DNA of 64,000 nucleotides from Lepraria neglecta (lineage: Eukaryota; Ascomycota; Lecanoromycetes; Lecanorales; Stereocaulaceae). The stretch lies in contig CM065653.1 of assembly GCA_033220425.1 (NCBI GenBank), positions 4,154,001-4,218,000 on the forward strand, in the 5' to 3' direction. The notes under the pieces were generated by a model that worked only from the letters and a program-made list of their open reading frames with translations, did no database searches and had not been told where the DNA came from. The position numbers and the translations under genes are program-made. Below are positions 52,120 to 61,488 of this stretch, piece after piece. How positions within the stretch are numbered: the first letter of the stretch is position 1; each line of letters opens with the position of its first letter.

Positions 52120-52389
52120 ATTGTGAAGGTGCCAAATGGTTAGCCCGTGGAGTGTTTCGCTGATGGGTGTTTGGTGTTGGAAAGATTCTGGAATAATCTT
52201 ATTTGCGCACAATGGTATTTTTCACCTCCATGTTACCTCCGAACATGTCTCTTGAACCTCTATTAAGGCTACCATAAACAGACCTTGAGGGTTCTGAATT
52301 AAGCAGTTGCTCTATATCCTTTACGATAATCGTGCTTACTGCCACATAATCGATGCTCTTCTTCGAACATCCCATCTATCTGACAAACT

Positions 52390-53846
52390 CTACGCAGCAA
52401 ACGCATAACTCCCAAGTATAGCATACACGTCCCAGGGACTGGTCCGGTCTCCTCTCTCCAGAATCTCTGCAACGATGTTTGCGTTCCGAATACCGATCTC
52501 ATTGGCCATGAATCGCAGTTGCTTAACGATCCAAGGCTTGATCCTTGTTGTAGAGCTAGCAAACAATCCAGCGATGTAGAGCGGGGACAGGAGGGTATAG
52601 CATCGTAATCTTTGGATTTCAGAACGGTTCTTGCTCTTCGGAGTAGCGTCTTCGTATCCCGTGTACTGCGGCGCAGTGGCACAAATTTCCTTCGCTATGA
52701 AGTCGATGGTATCTGTCGTGATACCCGAATTGCGAGAAGAGCAGTAAGTGCGGATAATATCATTGAGTAGAATCCTCATGGTTCGGAGAACGTTCCATGT
52801 CTGAGTGATGTGATGATCTGCGTAAGTGTCGAAATGTCGGTCGAGTACTCCTTCTGAGTCTTCTCCTAGGTACGTCGTAATATAGAGCCACGCTGAAGGC
52901 ATGTTTTCTGCGAGTGATATGTATTCACGATCAAGCTCCAATGTGCGCGTGATGATGTCGGAGCCGAAAAGACAGCCATCTTGTATCTGTCCCTGAAGGT
53001 TGGCGTACTTGACAACCAGCCCTGACAACTTCCATTTTGGATCGTCTTTGTTCAAGAAAGGTTCCAGGTCATTGCGGAGCTTGGTCAACGCAGGCGGTAC
53101 CGGAGTATTTGCTGCAACGCAACTGATGAGAAGATTGGTACTCAGGCGTACTGAGAGACGAAGACCCGGATATTTGAGGAATCCCTTGTTATTACGCATC
53201 TCGACTAGGGCAAGAGCACCATTTACATGACTCATCCAAGTATCAGTTGATCGAGGATTATTATTGGTGATCTTTTCGAAAAGGTCGAGTAGGAGCACTG
53301 CCAGTAAGGTGGAGTCGCTCGTCGCGGAGTCGGGTGAAATGAGTGCTTTGTTGAGCAGTGGGAGAGCATACAGATATTGTGCTCTCGCGAGCTGAGAAGC
53401 CTGGGGGTAATGAAATTGGAAAGAGAAAAAAGCCAAGCTAACGGTATCCACGCTCGCAGCCAGGTGTTTGTCCAATGCGGAATGCTCACAGAGCGGCCCA
53501 AGTACATCATAAGTGCCTGAAAATCCGCACACGTAGTGAGCAAAGAATGCGTTCCTTGCCTTATCATTGATCGTAATAGGCAAAGTCTGCGGGATGGCTT
53601 TGGACCTAAGCATCAACGATTTTTGCTTCGTCGTTTGGCTTTCATCGCGGATCCTCAGCTGCGTTGTATCCCGATAACCGGAGCATGCCAATGTGGCCCT
53701 GATACATTGACCACATGAATCCCTTCGGAGATCGCACTATTATTTTGTCAGCAAAGGAGAGGTCAATGGACCGGTGCACGGCTTACGGGAAGCTTCCTCC
53801 TTCTGCATTGCAGGCAAGCCTTGGATGGCTTGCCTCGGAACACCAT
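52390..53846 (-). CDS. Zn2Cys6 fungal transcription factor
   Basis: Exon 1 53846-53787 and exon 2 53736-52390, joined across a 50-nt intron (GTAAGC...TAG) that cuts through the zinc cluster; predicted 468 aa. The Zn2Cys6 motif is at residues 11-38: C11-x2-C14-x6-C21-x6-C28-x2-C31-x6-C38, with the usual basic run RRRK after the second Cys. The remaining 430 residues are helical and resemble the C-terminal domain of the Fungal_trans_2 (DUF3468) group, seen in pathway regulators. A second possible start exists at 53691, but it would omit the DNA-binding domain. The gene is divergently arranged with the SDR gene (509 bp between starts), which makes that gene a candidate target. A nuclear role is inferred from the family. 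Confidence 0.85.
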
Positions 53847-54355
53847 AATTTTGCTTTCTTATTGCGTTGGTAAGTTTCGACGGCGGATCCCCCACTCTCG
53901 GATCTCAAGATATCCTAGCAATGCGAATATTCACTGTGAGAAGTGACTGGTGACTTGCCCCACATTGCTCAGCAAATAATTCTTCCGGACTTAGCCGGCG
54001 ATACAGAAGGATTCGACCATGCCGAAAAGAGTAGGCGTTCCGTTGATATCATTGTGCAGTTGGCGAGGCAAGTCTATACCATACCTAAAGCGGTATGCAC
54101 ATTGTTGAGGGTGCAGAATCAATCTCTTCTTAAACTCTGCATGTATACTGCAAAGACGTGCTTCGCCCTTTAATATCTCCGACACCACAAACTCCTGCAT
54201 CTTAAAGCCGACTTAATGGTCATCATGAGTGAATATAAGAGACAGCTCACCCAGGGAAGTTGATCATAAGTCATCCAACATCAATCTTTGAACTCGTTGA
54301 ATTCTTCCACTCTGATTTTTCGATCCACTCAAGCAAGAGACAATCCACTTCAAAC
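53847..54355. promoter_or_regulatory. Shared divergent promoter region
   Basis: 509 bp between the start codons of the Zn2Cys6 factor (minus) and the SDR (plus). A TATAAG box lies at 54234-54239, about 117 bp before the SDR start. CGG triplets, the half-sites commonly bound by Zn2Cys6 proteins, occur at several places (near 53882 and 53995), but no clear CGG-Nx-CCG pair was established. Confidence 0.4.
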
Positions 54356-55304
54356 ATGCCTTTCCAATACAGACAGGTTCTCATGATCGGTGCCACATCT
54401 GGCATCGGTGCTGCCATCGCCAATCGCCTCGTCCTGGAAGGCTCCAAAGTCATTGCCGTCGGCCGCAGGCAGGACAGACTCAACGATTTCGTTACCAAAC
54501 ACGGCAAAGACAAAACCAGCGGCGTGAAATTCGACATCAGTGATAGGAAGAACATGGATCAATTCGTCAACAAGTCAGTTGGTCCCTTGACCTCGTTCGT
54601 GGCACCGAGGTACTGACAGTGGCCCAAGCATCACACACACATACCCTGACCTGGACTGCGTCTTCCTCAATGCCGGAGTTCAAAGTCCTATGATCCTAGC
54701 AGAGCCAGCAAATGTCAATCTATCGAACTTCCACTCTGAGGTCGCCACCAACTTCTCGTCCTCCGTGGACCTGACAATGAAGTTCCTGCCCTTCTTGATG
54801 AACAAGAAGACCGAGACGAGTGTGATATAGTAAGTCCACATTCCGCATTCCACATTCCAATTCGAATTACGAACAATTCTAAACAATGATAGCACCGGCT
54901 CAAATCTCGCCATTGTACCAGCGACTTCCCTCCCCGCATACTCTGCGTCCAAAGCTGCCTTGAATGCATTCGTCCTCTGCCTTCGTGACCAATTGAGGAG
55001 CTCTTCAGTCAAGGTCATTGAATTGTCGCCTCCTGTTGTCCAGAGTAAGTCAAGGTTGAAGATAAAGAGCTTGCCACTAAGCTGACATTTCCAAGCGGAG
55101 CTACACAATTATATGGGTGAGAGCGGTCAACAGCTCGGTATGCCGGTGGATGCATTTACAGATGAGGCTTATAAGGGTCTTGCATCTGGGAGCGATCAAA
55201 TCATCATTGGGGCTATCGGTCCGACTGATACTTTCAATGAGATCATTGACAAGAGGAGGACTGCTTTTGAGAACTTGGCAATGATGATGAGAGGCGAAAA
55301 ATAG
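54356..55304 (+). CDS. Short-chain dehydrogenase/reductase (SDR)
   Basis: Exons 54356-54573, 54629-54829, 54893-55044 and 55096-55304 with introns of 55, 63 and 51 nt; predicted 259 aa, the normal length for a classical SDR. The cofactor loop is GATSGIG (residues 12-18), followed by a basic GRRQDR after the second strand, which suggests NADP(H). NAG is at 87-89, the catalytic Ser is probably S143, and YSASK (156-160) supplies the active-site Tyr and Lys. Substrate unknown; the fold resembles DltE-like oxidoreductases. Predicted cytosolic, no signal peptide. The first intron has a GTCAGT donor and the acceptor was chosen to keep the frame. Neighbour of a Zn2Cys6 regulator and a methyltransferase. 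Confidence 0.88.
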
Positions 55305-55853
55305 ATTTGGTGTATTGAAATGGAGGAGAGTATGTGCTTTGATTTCTTCTCGAATCAAAACATTGGAAGATGTACCGAGATATTCAAAACGCAAGGAGTG
55401 ATGAACATGGCAAATTGGGAATTGCATCAAAACAGATCGTGATGGCCGAAGTCTTGGCTCTTGGCAATTCCCATGACCAACTCGTACGCCTCCACCCCTC
55501 GATTTCATTCACAATAGTCATTGTCAGACAACGCATATCTCTCGTTAGTTGCATTTTCCCATGTTCTCCGGCGGCAAAACACTTCATCCATGTACCTAGC
55601 CGACTAGCAAGGATGCTAGACAAGCGGCGCGTATCGGAGCATGAGCTGTCCCCGCAGTAGCTCGCCGTTCTTTGAAATTCATACAGAAGGCGCAATGTAA
55701 CAGGTTGTACCGGTCGGAAAGTGACTGCGATGCAGCAATCATATAAAATGCCGCAGGTTCCTGCATTTTCCTGCATCTCCCTGCATCTTCCTGCGTGCCT
55801 TCCCTGCAGGATTGTACTCATGCGTTACCGAGCGTCGTGGGATATTCTGAAGC
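55305..55853 (+). promoter_or_regulatory. Methyltransferase promoter with CCTGCAT repeats
   Basis: TATAAA at 55742-55747 lies 112 bp before the predicted start at 55854. Just downstream, 55756-55800 contains four or five copies of CCTGCAT/CCTGCGT spaced about 11 bp apart, one helical turn, probably in the 5' untranslated region. The rest of the stretch holds only overlapping random frames. Confidence 0.4.
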
Positions 55854-57262
55854 ATGGCGTTACCCACACCACCCCATACGCCTAACCATTATGCGCTGAA
55901 ACCTACGACTAGAGCTTTTGCTTCTACTGCAAGGTAGTAAACTGAATTTTATGAAAACATTTGCTTTCAAAAAAAAGATATATCTTTAAAGTTCAACACT
56001 TATTGAGAACGTAGACTCAATCTCCAGCACTACCTTTGGAAAGACCAAACAGGATATCTCCTCCACCCAGACATCCCACTCTCAAACACGACTCTTAAGG
56101 TTGCAGACATAGGCACTGGTACAGGGTACATGCTCTCTTTTCGCTCAGCTTCTTCAAAAAGGATGTTGCCCCCCTAACTATCACAGAATCTGGCTCCTCG
56201 ACCTCGCCAAAATCCTCCATCCCACTACACAATTGGATGGCTTCGACATCGATATCGCAGACTGCCCACCCAAGGAATGGCTACCTCCAAATGTGCAGAT
56301 GCACCAATTAGACATCTTTAGAGAGATTCCTCAGCACCTGGTCGGCGTTTATGATATTGTTCAGTTGCGTCTGTTTCAAGTAGTTGTGCGGGACAATGAC
56401 CCGGTGCCATTGCTCAAGAATGTCTTGAAGATGCTAAGTACGTCCCTTGCTTCATTTCCCTCACGATTCCATGTACACCTCGACAGATCAAAAGAGTACC
56501 TAGTGCTTTCATCACAGCGTGTATTTCCTATCAACCTGCCTAAAAATCCTGACATGAATCTTCGTGTTCGAAGAACCAGGAGGCTACCTGCAATGGGGCG
56601 AATACGACATGACAACTATGAAAACCATCCTCGCCCACCCAGCTCTCAGCGCCTCAGACCTCCACGCTCTCCCAGTATTCACTCAAAATTTGAAACAGCA
56701 GGATGCTAGAGTAGGAAAGCAGAAGTAATCCCCCTTAGGATTACCTTTTACCCACCATCGTTAATAGTAATACAGCTGGATACCTACGCTCCCTACCACG
56801 TTCGCCCAAGCTGGCATGATAGATGTCACCACATCTCGCCATGCGCCAACCACATCCTCGCTGCCGTACCAACTTGATGTCTTCCTGTTGACCTATGAAG
56901 AACTGAGTTATAAGACCTTGGACGGCATGGCAGACGAAAAGGGAGCCAAATTGCGAGAGCTGATTGAGAAGGCAAGCGACGAAGCGAGACAGGGTGTTGC
57001 TTGGGCGATGGAGCGGATGGTTGTTGTCGGACGCAAGGCTGAAGCAACCGTGGAGATGGCGGGTGCTGGTAAGGTAGTGAATGGCAAGGTGATAAACGGC
57101 AGGGTGATGAATGATACGGATAGTGTTGCTGTTGGGGCTTCGATGACGACTTCGAGGAGGAGCAAGAAGGAGAGTTTGCTGAGGGTTTGGAAGCGGTTGA
57201 GTTTGGGTGGGGGTGGGAGTGGACGGCAGAATAATTTTAGTAGTTATACTCATAAAGGATGA
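55854..57262 (+). CDS. SAM-dependent methyltransferase (LaeA/UMTA-like)
   Basis: Exons 55854-55933, 56015-56125, 56187-56437, 56574-56724 and 56776-57262; introns of 81, 61, 136, 51 and 51-class size, all GT-AG and phase-consistent; predicted 359 aa. Motif I VADIGTGTG is at residues 56-64, followed by IWLLDLA; the acidic ribose-binding region is GFDIDIADCPPKEWLPPN; YDIVQLRLFQVV and KPGGYLQWGEYDM (from residue 148) are the later class I motifs. The C-terminal part (WIPTLP, IDVTTSRHAP, LLTYEELSYK) also fits the family, ending in a variable Gly/Ser/Arg-rich tail. Members act on small molecules or proteins and are common in secondary metabolism. The substrate cannot be read from sequence. Confidence 0.85.
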
Positions 57263-57598
57263 GCTTGCAATGAAGGCTTTTTGTTTGGGTATGTGGCTTC
57301 CATGAGAGTTTGAGATTTCGAATCCACTGGTGCTGTAGATGAATGCGCTTGACAGGTTCTTTGAGGAGCAAAGAGCATGCCATGTTGCGAAAGCAATAAT
57401 GACAGACTTCTTTCTCAATGCAGGGGAGAATCATTCATCCATTTTGATCTGACACCTGCTAGAGACTACTCATACCCACCAATTGCCCATAACGATAATC
57501 TGCGTAGCTTTTATCAACACCCCTTGCACATCTGCATATCTCATATCCCTTGCATCCTCCTCTTCCTCATTCCTCCCCTTGTACCGCAACCGCCACAC
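57263..57598. other. Intergenic between convergent genes
   Basis: Short 3' region shared by the methyltransferase and the WW-domain gene. Nothing recognisable; pyrimidine-rich toward the right. Confidence 0.5.
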
Positions 57599-58638
57599 CT
57601 AAAAGTCGCCTCCTCCATCTCCCCCATCATCACCACCACCATCGCCTCCATCCCCACCATCAAAAGCATCCATGAGCAACGCACCACCGATCAACCCACC
57701 GCCTAGGCCCAAAGCTGCACCACCAGCGGTCCCGAGTCCACCACTCTTCTGAGGCGGCTGCTGCTGATACCCACCGCCATACTGCCCAGGTGGGGGACCG
57801 CCATATCCGCCTCCATAACCCTGCTGAGGATATCCACCATACCCTTGCTGAGGCGGATATCCGCCGTAACCACCTTGCGGCGGGTACCCTTGCTGGCCAT
57901 AACCCTGCTGGCCGTACCCCTGCTGGCCATACCCCTGCTGCGGGTATCCTTGTTGACCATAACCCTGCTGCGGCGGCTGGCTGGAGTGTTGTTTCCCACC
58001 AAGCTTGCTGAAAAAGCCGCCAATCCCACCTTTCTTCTGCTCGCGGGGCGGGAGCTCTTGCTGGTCATAGCTTTGCGGCTGGCCTTGGCCTGTAGGGCCA
58101 CCCTGGTAGTAACCATCAGCAGCGCCTCTGTCAGCGCTACCGGGGCGTGCACCGGCGTTAAGCTCGGCGTCGAGACGGCGGGCGTAGGCTTCGTCGTCTT
58201 CAGAGCTTTGTTGGGGTCGGCCGTAGGGGTTGTTGGAGCTTAGGTTGTGCTTTTCGGCTGGGTATTCGTTGGCTCCGGCGACGGCGTTGTAGTTGTTGCC
58301 TCCCGCGCCAGGAAGGGTGGTGCTGGTGTAGCCAGGGGCTCTTGTTCTAGCTGGAGAACTGTCGCGGCCGCCAGCGTAGCCGGGAGGTGGGCCGGGAGGT
58401 GGTGTGCCTGCTCCGTCTGCAGGCTCGGTGGGGACGTCATACTGGGATTTCCCGGTTACGGTGTTGACGTAGTAACTGGGCAGATGTTAGATCTTGGATT
58501 GGATAAGAGGTGAGTTTGAGGAGATGAAGGTGGGTCTTACCGTGTGTCCGGATATTGTGGGTGGGGTTTCGATATCCATCCTCTAGGGAGCTGAGGGCTT
58601 CTTGAGGGGGGAGGCCCGCGCGGTGGAAGGTGATCCAT
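57599..58638 (-). CDS. WW-domain protein with Gly/Tyr/Gln-rich tail
   Basis: Exon 1 58638-58541 and exon 2 58475-57599 with a 65-nt intron (GTAAGA...CAG) inside the WW domain; predicted 324 aa. The WW-like domain covers residues about 17-50: LPRGW at 17-21, [16 protein letters not shown] at 34-49. The second signature Trp is Tyr45. A Pro-rich linker ([12 protein letters not shown]) follows, then a charged middle ([14 protein letters not shown]), an imperfect repeat of GYGQQGYP and GGYPPQ type (about residues 195-270), a glycine-zipper-like [17 protein letters not shown] and a Gly/Asp tail. Many ascomycetes have this architecture; WW domains bind Pro-rich ligands, while the tail could drive self-association. 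The 5' end of this gene is duplicated twice to the right. Confidence 0.82.
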
Positions 58639-58666
58639 GCTGAGCTTCAAGCAATTTATGTTAAGG

Positions 58667-58677
58667 TATATATATAA
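58667..58677 (-). promoter_or_regulatory. TATA element upstream of WW gene
   Basis: TATATATATAA only about 30 bp before the start codon, so transcription would begin very near the ATG or use a start further upstream. The same element is kept in the second duplicated copy (near 59596). Confidence 0.35.
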
Positions 58678-58772
58678 GGGTCAAGAGAATCAGAGCGAGG
58701 AGCGAGGAAGCATCTATAGGGTGGCCTCCATGGGTGAGACGTTGGCAGACATCAGACGAAAGGTGGGATGAT

Positions 58773-59099
58773 GAGGCCGTTGTGCGAGCGGAGTCGCCAA
58801 GAGCGTTAACGTGGCTGTTGCTCAGCCACAGCCCGTAGCGAAAACCTAGTATATAAGCTATATAATCGTCGACGACATGGTGATCTTAGTCTACGAGTTA
58901 TACTACAGTAAGTCACCGTAAGCTAAAAAGTATATAGTAGAGCCTGATCTCATATAGAGTGTAATATAGGTCCTTTTTTCTATTTCCCTTATCTTCTGTA
59001 TATATATTACTACCGGAGAAGCCTTCTCAGAATTGACCATGATAGAGGCAAACTTTTTCTCAGACTTGTAGGGAAGAGGCACGCTTTTATAGTTACGAG
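58773..59099. repeat. X block, first copy of a segmental duplication
   Basis: Unique-looking segment starting GAGGCCGTTGTGCGAGCGGA and ending with AGTTACGAGG. It recurs at 59832-60441, where a Helitron-like element interrupts it. It includes a short poly-T and an AT run, with no gene. Confidence 0.8.
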
Positions 59100-59281
59100 G
59101 GTGGTGTGCCTACTCCGTCTACAGGCTCGGTGGGGACGTTATACTGGGATTTCCCGGTTACGGTGTTGACGTAGTAACTGGGTAGATGTTAGATCCTGGA
59201 TTGGATAGGAGGTGAGTTTGAGGAGATAAAGGTGGGTCTTACAGTGTGTCCGGATATTGTGGGTGGGGTTTCGATATCCAT
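59100..59281 (-). pseudogene. WW gene 5' fragment, copy 1
   Basis: About 182 bp matching 58400-58580 of the WW gene (start of exon 2, intron, most of exon 1). It is cut before the start codon. Differences from the parent are few and mostly transitions. Not expected to be functional. Confidence 0.82.
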
Positions 59282-59702
59282 TTGTTCTAGCTGGAGAACT
59301 TGTCGCGGCCGCCAGCGTAACCGGGAGGTGGGCCGGGAGGTGGTGTGCCTGCTCCGTCTGCAGGCTTGGTGGGGATGTTATACTGGGATATCCCGGTTAC
59401 AGTGTTAACGTAGTAACTGGGTAAATATTAGATCTTGGATTAGATAGGAGGTGAGTTTGAGGAGATAAAGGTGGGTCTTACAATGTGTCCGGATATTGTG
59501 GGTGGGGTCTCGATATCCATCCTCTAGGGAGCTGAGGGCTTCTTGAGGGGGGAGGTGGAGGGAACATGCTGAGCTTCAAGCAATTTATGTTAAGGTATAT
59601 ATATAAGGGTCAAGAGAATCAGAGCGAGGAGCGAGGAGGTATATATAGGGTGGCCTCTATAGGTGAGACGTTGGCAGATATCAGACGAAAGGTGGGATGA
59701 TA
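59282..59702 (-). pseudogene. WW gene 5' fragment with promoter, copy 2
   Basis: Matches 58342-58772 of the WW gene and its upstream region: part of exon 2, the intron, exon 1, TATA element and promoter. A shortened start region still gives ATG followed by [16 protein letters not shown], and exon 2 stays open to YAGGRDKFSS and a stop at the border with copy 1, so a peptide of about 75 residues with the WW domain is conceivable if the altered donor (ACATT|GTAAG) still splices. Most differences are C-to-T or G-to-A. Confidence 0.72.
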
Positions 59703-59826
59703 TGTCACGATGCTATCGAATCTAAGGAAGAAAGATCTATGGAGGCGCGGAAGAAGCAGAAGTAATCAGGGATTGCCAAGCCAGTACCACATGTACGTAG
59801 CTATGATCCGAGGTACGCCCGTAATA
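59703..59826. mobile_element. Short LTR-like insertion with 5-bp duplication
   Basis: 124 bp, starting TGTCACGATG and ending CCCGTAATA, bounded by TGATA on both sides (59698-59702 and 59827-59831). It is absent from the corresponding place of the first copy (58772), which shows the empty site. It looks like a solo LTR; family not identified. Confidence 0.65.
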
Positions 59827-60065
59827 TGATAAGGCCGTTGTGCGAGCGGAGTCGCCAAGAGCGTTGACGTGGCTATTGCTTAGCCATAGCCCGTGGCGAA
59901 AACCTAGTATATAAGCTGTATAATCGTCGACGACATGGTGATCTTAGTCTACAAGTTATACTATAGTAAGTCACCGTAAGCTGAAAAGTATATAGTAGAG
60001 CCTAATCTAATAAAGAGTGTAATATAGGTCCTTTTTTCTAATTTCCCTTATCTTCTATATATATA

Positions 60066-60347
60066 CAAGTGAGTGCCCGTAATTGTTACGGCCCTGCGGT
60101 GACCTTCCATGGCCTTCTACCGCTAGCTCTGTTAGGTTAGGCCGCTTGGCAGCTACTACTATTACCTTCAGCCCCTTTGTACATAGCTTCCTCCTTTAGA
60201 TTCCATATCATCGTCTATTCTACCCCTATCGACTCGCTCTAGGCCGGCCCTTGACAGTTATTATGTCACGGCCTGATCTAGTAGTGGTAGAACGGTGGCT
60301 ATCAATGAGGTGATATGGATAAAAGACTAACTGTTACTATAAGAAGA
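60066..60347 (-). mobile_element. Helitron-like element 3, split by a solo LTR
   Basis: On the minus strand it starts TCTTCTTATAGTAACAG and ends GGGCACTCACTTG, the same 3' end as elements 1 and 2. Compared with the first X copy, the insertion lies exactly between A and T with no target duplication. Without the LTR it is only about 104 bp. The 9-bp hairpin of the other two copies is not preserved; a weak CCGT/ACGG pairing remains. Confidence 0.65.
60084..60256 (+). mobile_element. Solo LTR (Gypsy A family)
   Basis: 173 bp, TGTTACGGCC...CTTGACA, with imperfect 5-bp duplications GTAAT / GTTAT (60079-60083 and 60257-60261). The end CCCCTATCGACTCGCTCTAG matches the 3' LTR of Gypsy A. No internal sequence remains, as expected after recombination between two LTRs. 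Confidence 0.72.
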
Positions 60348-60441
60348 TTACTACCGGAGAAGCCTTCTCAGAATTGACGACGATAGAGGCTAACTTTTTC
60401 TCAGACTTGTAGGGAAGAGGCACGCTTTTACAGTTACGAGG

Positions 60442-60626
60442 GTTTTCTGTAGCCTTGGTTTGAGTCTTCGGTGTGTGGTAATTCTAACGCTCTATATTGG
60501 TGCCGTAACCCGTAAAAGCGTTCTTCTCCATTTCCCAAGAAATAAATAGAAAGCACATTTTAAGTTCTGTTTGCTCTTTCTTGTATTCTGACATACACGG
60601 TTGCCTTCTGGAATAGTAGAGATGTT
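60442..60626. other. Intergenic
   Basis: No gene or repeat seen. Composition is back to normal. Confidence 0.5.
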
Positions 60627-61001
60627 CTACTCCTGTCCTTCCTCTATAACTTTTGAAGCAGATTTTCTAGCTTCGTTCATCTTCATTCCCGCAACATAAT
60701 TCTTACCCATTATTATAGTGTTGTACTTCGAACCCGTACCAATAGCATAACGGATGCAACAGGCCAAACATTCGATTCGTTGGATCAAAGGATCCCATGC
60801 GTGAGCCACAATCCCAAGACGTGTCCAAGTATCGCCGAGTACAAAGAGAAATTCGTATTCGTCACCTTTCCAACGACAGAACAGGTCATCGGAGTTGATG
60901 CAGGACATCGCTGCATTCCTCATCTCTATAAGTTGAGGAGTCCAGGTACATCGTCCGTGGCAAGTAGAAACAAGGCCTTCGTTGCAATACATCGCGTGCA
61001 C
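60627..61001 (-). CDS. Hypothetical protein fragment, 124 aa
   Basis: Open frame with a conserved look (FCRWKGDEYEFLFVLGDTWT, VAHAWDPLIQRIECLACCIR, YAIGTGSKYNTIIMGKNY). No domain is recognised. It probably belongs to the same unnamed fungal family as its neighbours to the right, either as a fragment or as an exon of a longer gene. It lies on the same strand as the 578-codon gene. Confidence 0.4.
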   Translation of the reverse strand: MHAMYCNEGLVSTCHGRCTWTPQLIEMRNAAMSCINSDDLFCRWKGDEYEFLFVLGDTWTRLGIVAHAWDPLIQRIECLACCIRYAIGTGSKYNTIIMGKNYVAGMKMNEARKSASKVIEEGQE

Positions 61002-61130
61002 TGCTCTGGCTGGCCCAAAAGACTACGCACATTTCGGAGTCAGCATTACTCTTTAAGGATACAAGACAGGTTTGTGAGACATTTTTGGGGAATATAGCCT
61101 GAGTCATGGCTTCGCAATGGGTCTCAGGAC

Positions 61131-61394
61131 TCAGAAAATGGTCCCAATTGGGAGGACAACGCTCCGAAAAGTACCTACATGGCAGATCGTTCCGTTTTTG
61201 CTAATTCCATAATCCATAGTGAGACCATCTAGGCGTTCGCGAACCAAAACTTCGAGTTGGCCGCCATATCCTTTTGTAAGCTCGTCCAGTTCCCTTTCCG
61301 GAAACCCCTTGGCTTCTGCTGCTCCGCGGTACGGAGGAACACGTAGAGGGCCAGCATCGCTCAGCTTGTCATACGCTCTTCCCTCGCTACGCAC
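61131..61394 (-). pseudogene. Paralogous 3' fragment of the 578-codon gene family
   Basis: An 87-codon frame whose end (GLTMDYGISKNGTICHVGTF, then a run of hydrophobics) parallels the C-terminus of the gene at 61489-63225. The DNA just before and after (61022-61140 and 61384-61510) is a diverged direct repeat with the shared core GCACATTTCGGAGTCAGCAT. This suggests a tandem duplication followed by decay. No start codon is supported. Confidence 0.45.
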
Positions 61395-61488
61395 ATTTCG
61401 GAGTCAGCATTCCTGTTTATAGATGAAAGATAGAGGTGTGGGACATATTTAGGGAATAAAGCCTGAGTTATTATTCCCGTAATAGGTA

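Larger units (their letters stand above)
59832..60441. repeat. X block, second copy, split by an insertion
   Basis: 59832-60065 and 60348-60441 match 58773-59099 continuously. The gap is the Helitron-like insertion 60066-60347. Differences from the first copy are largely transitions. Confidence 0.8.
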
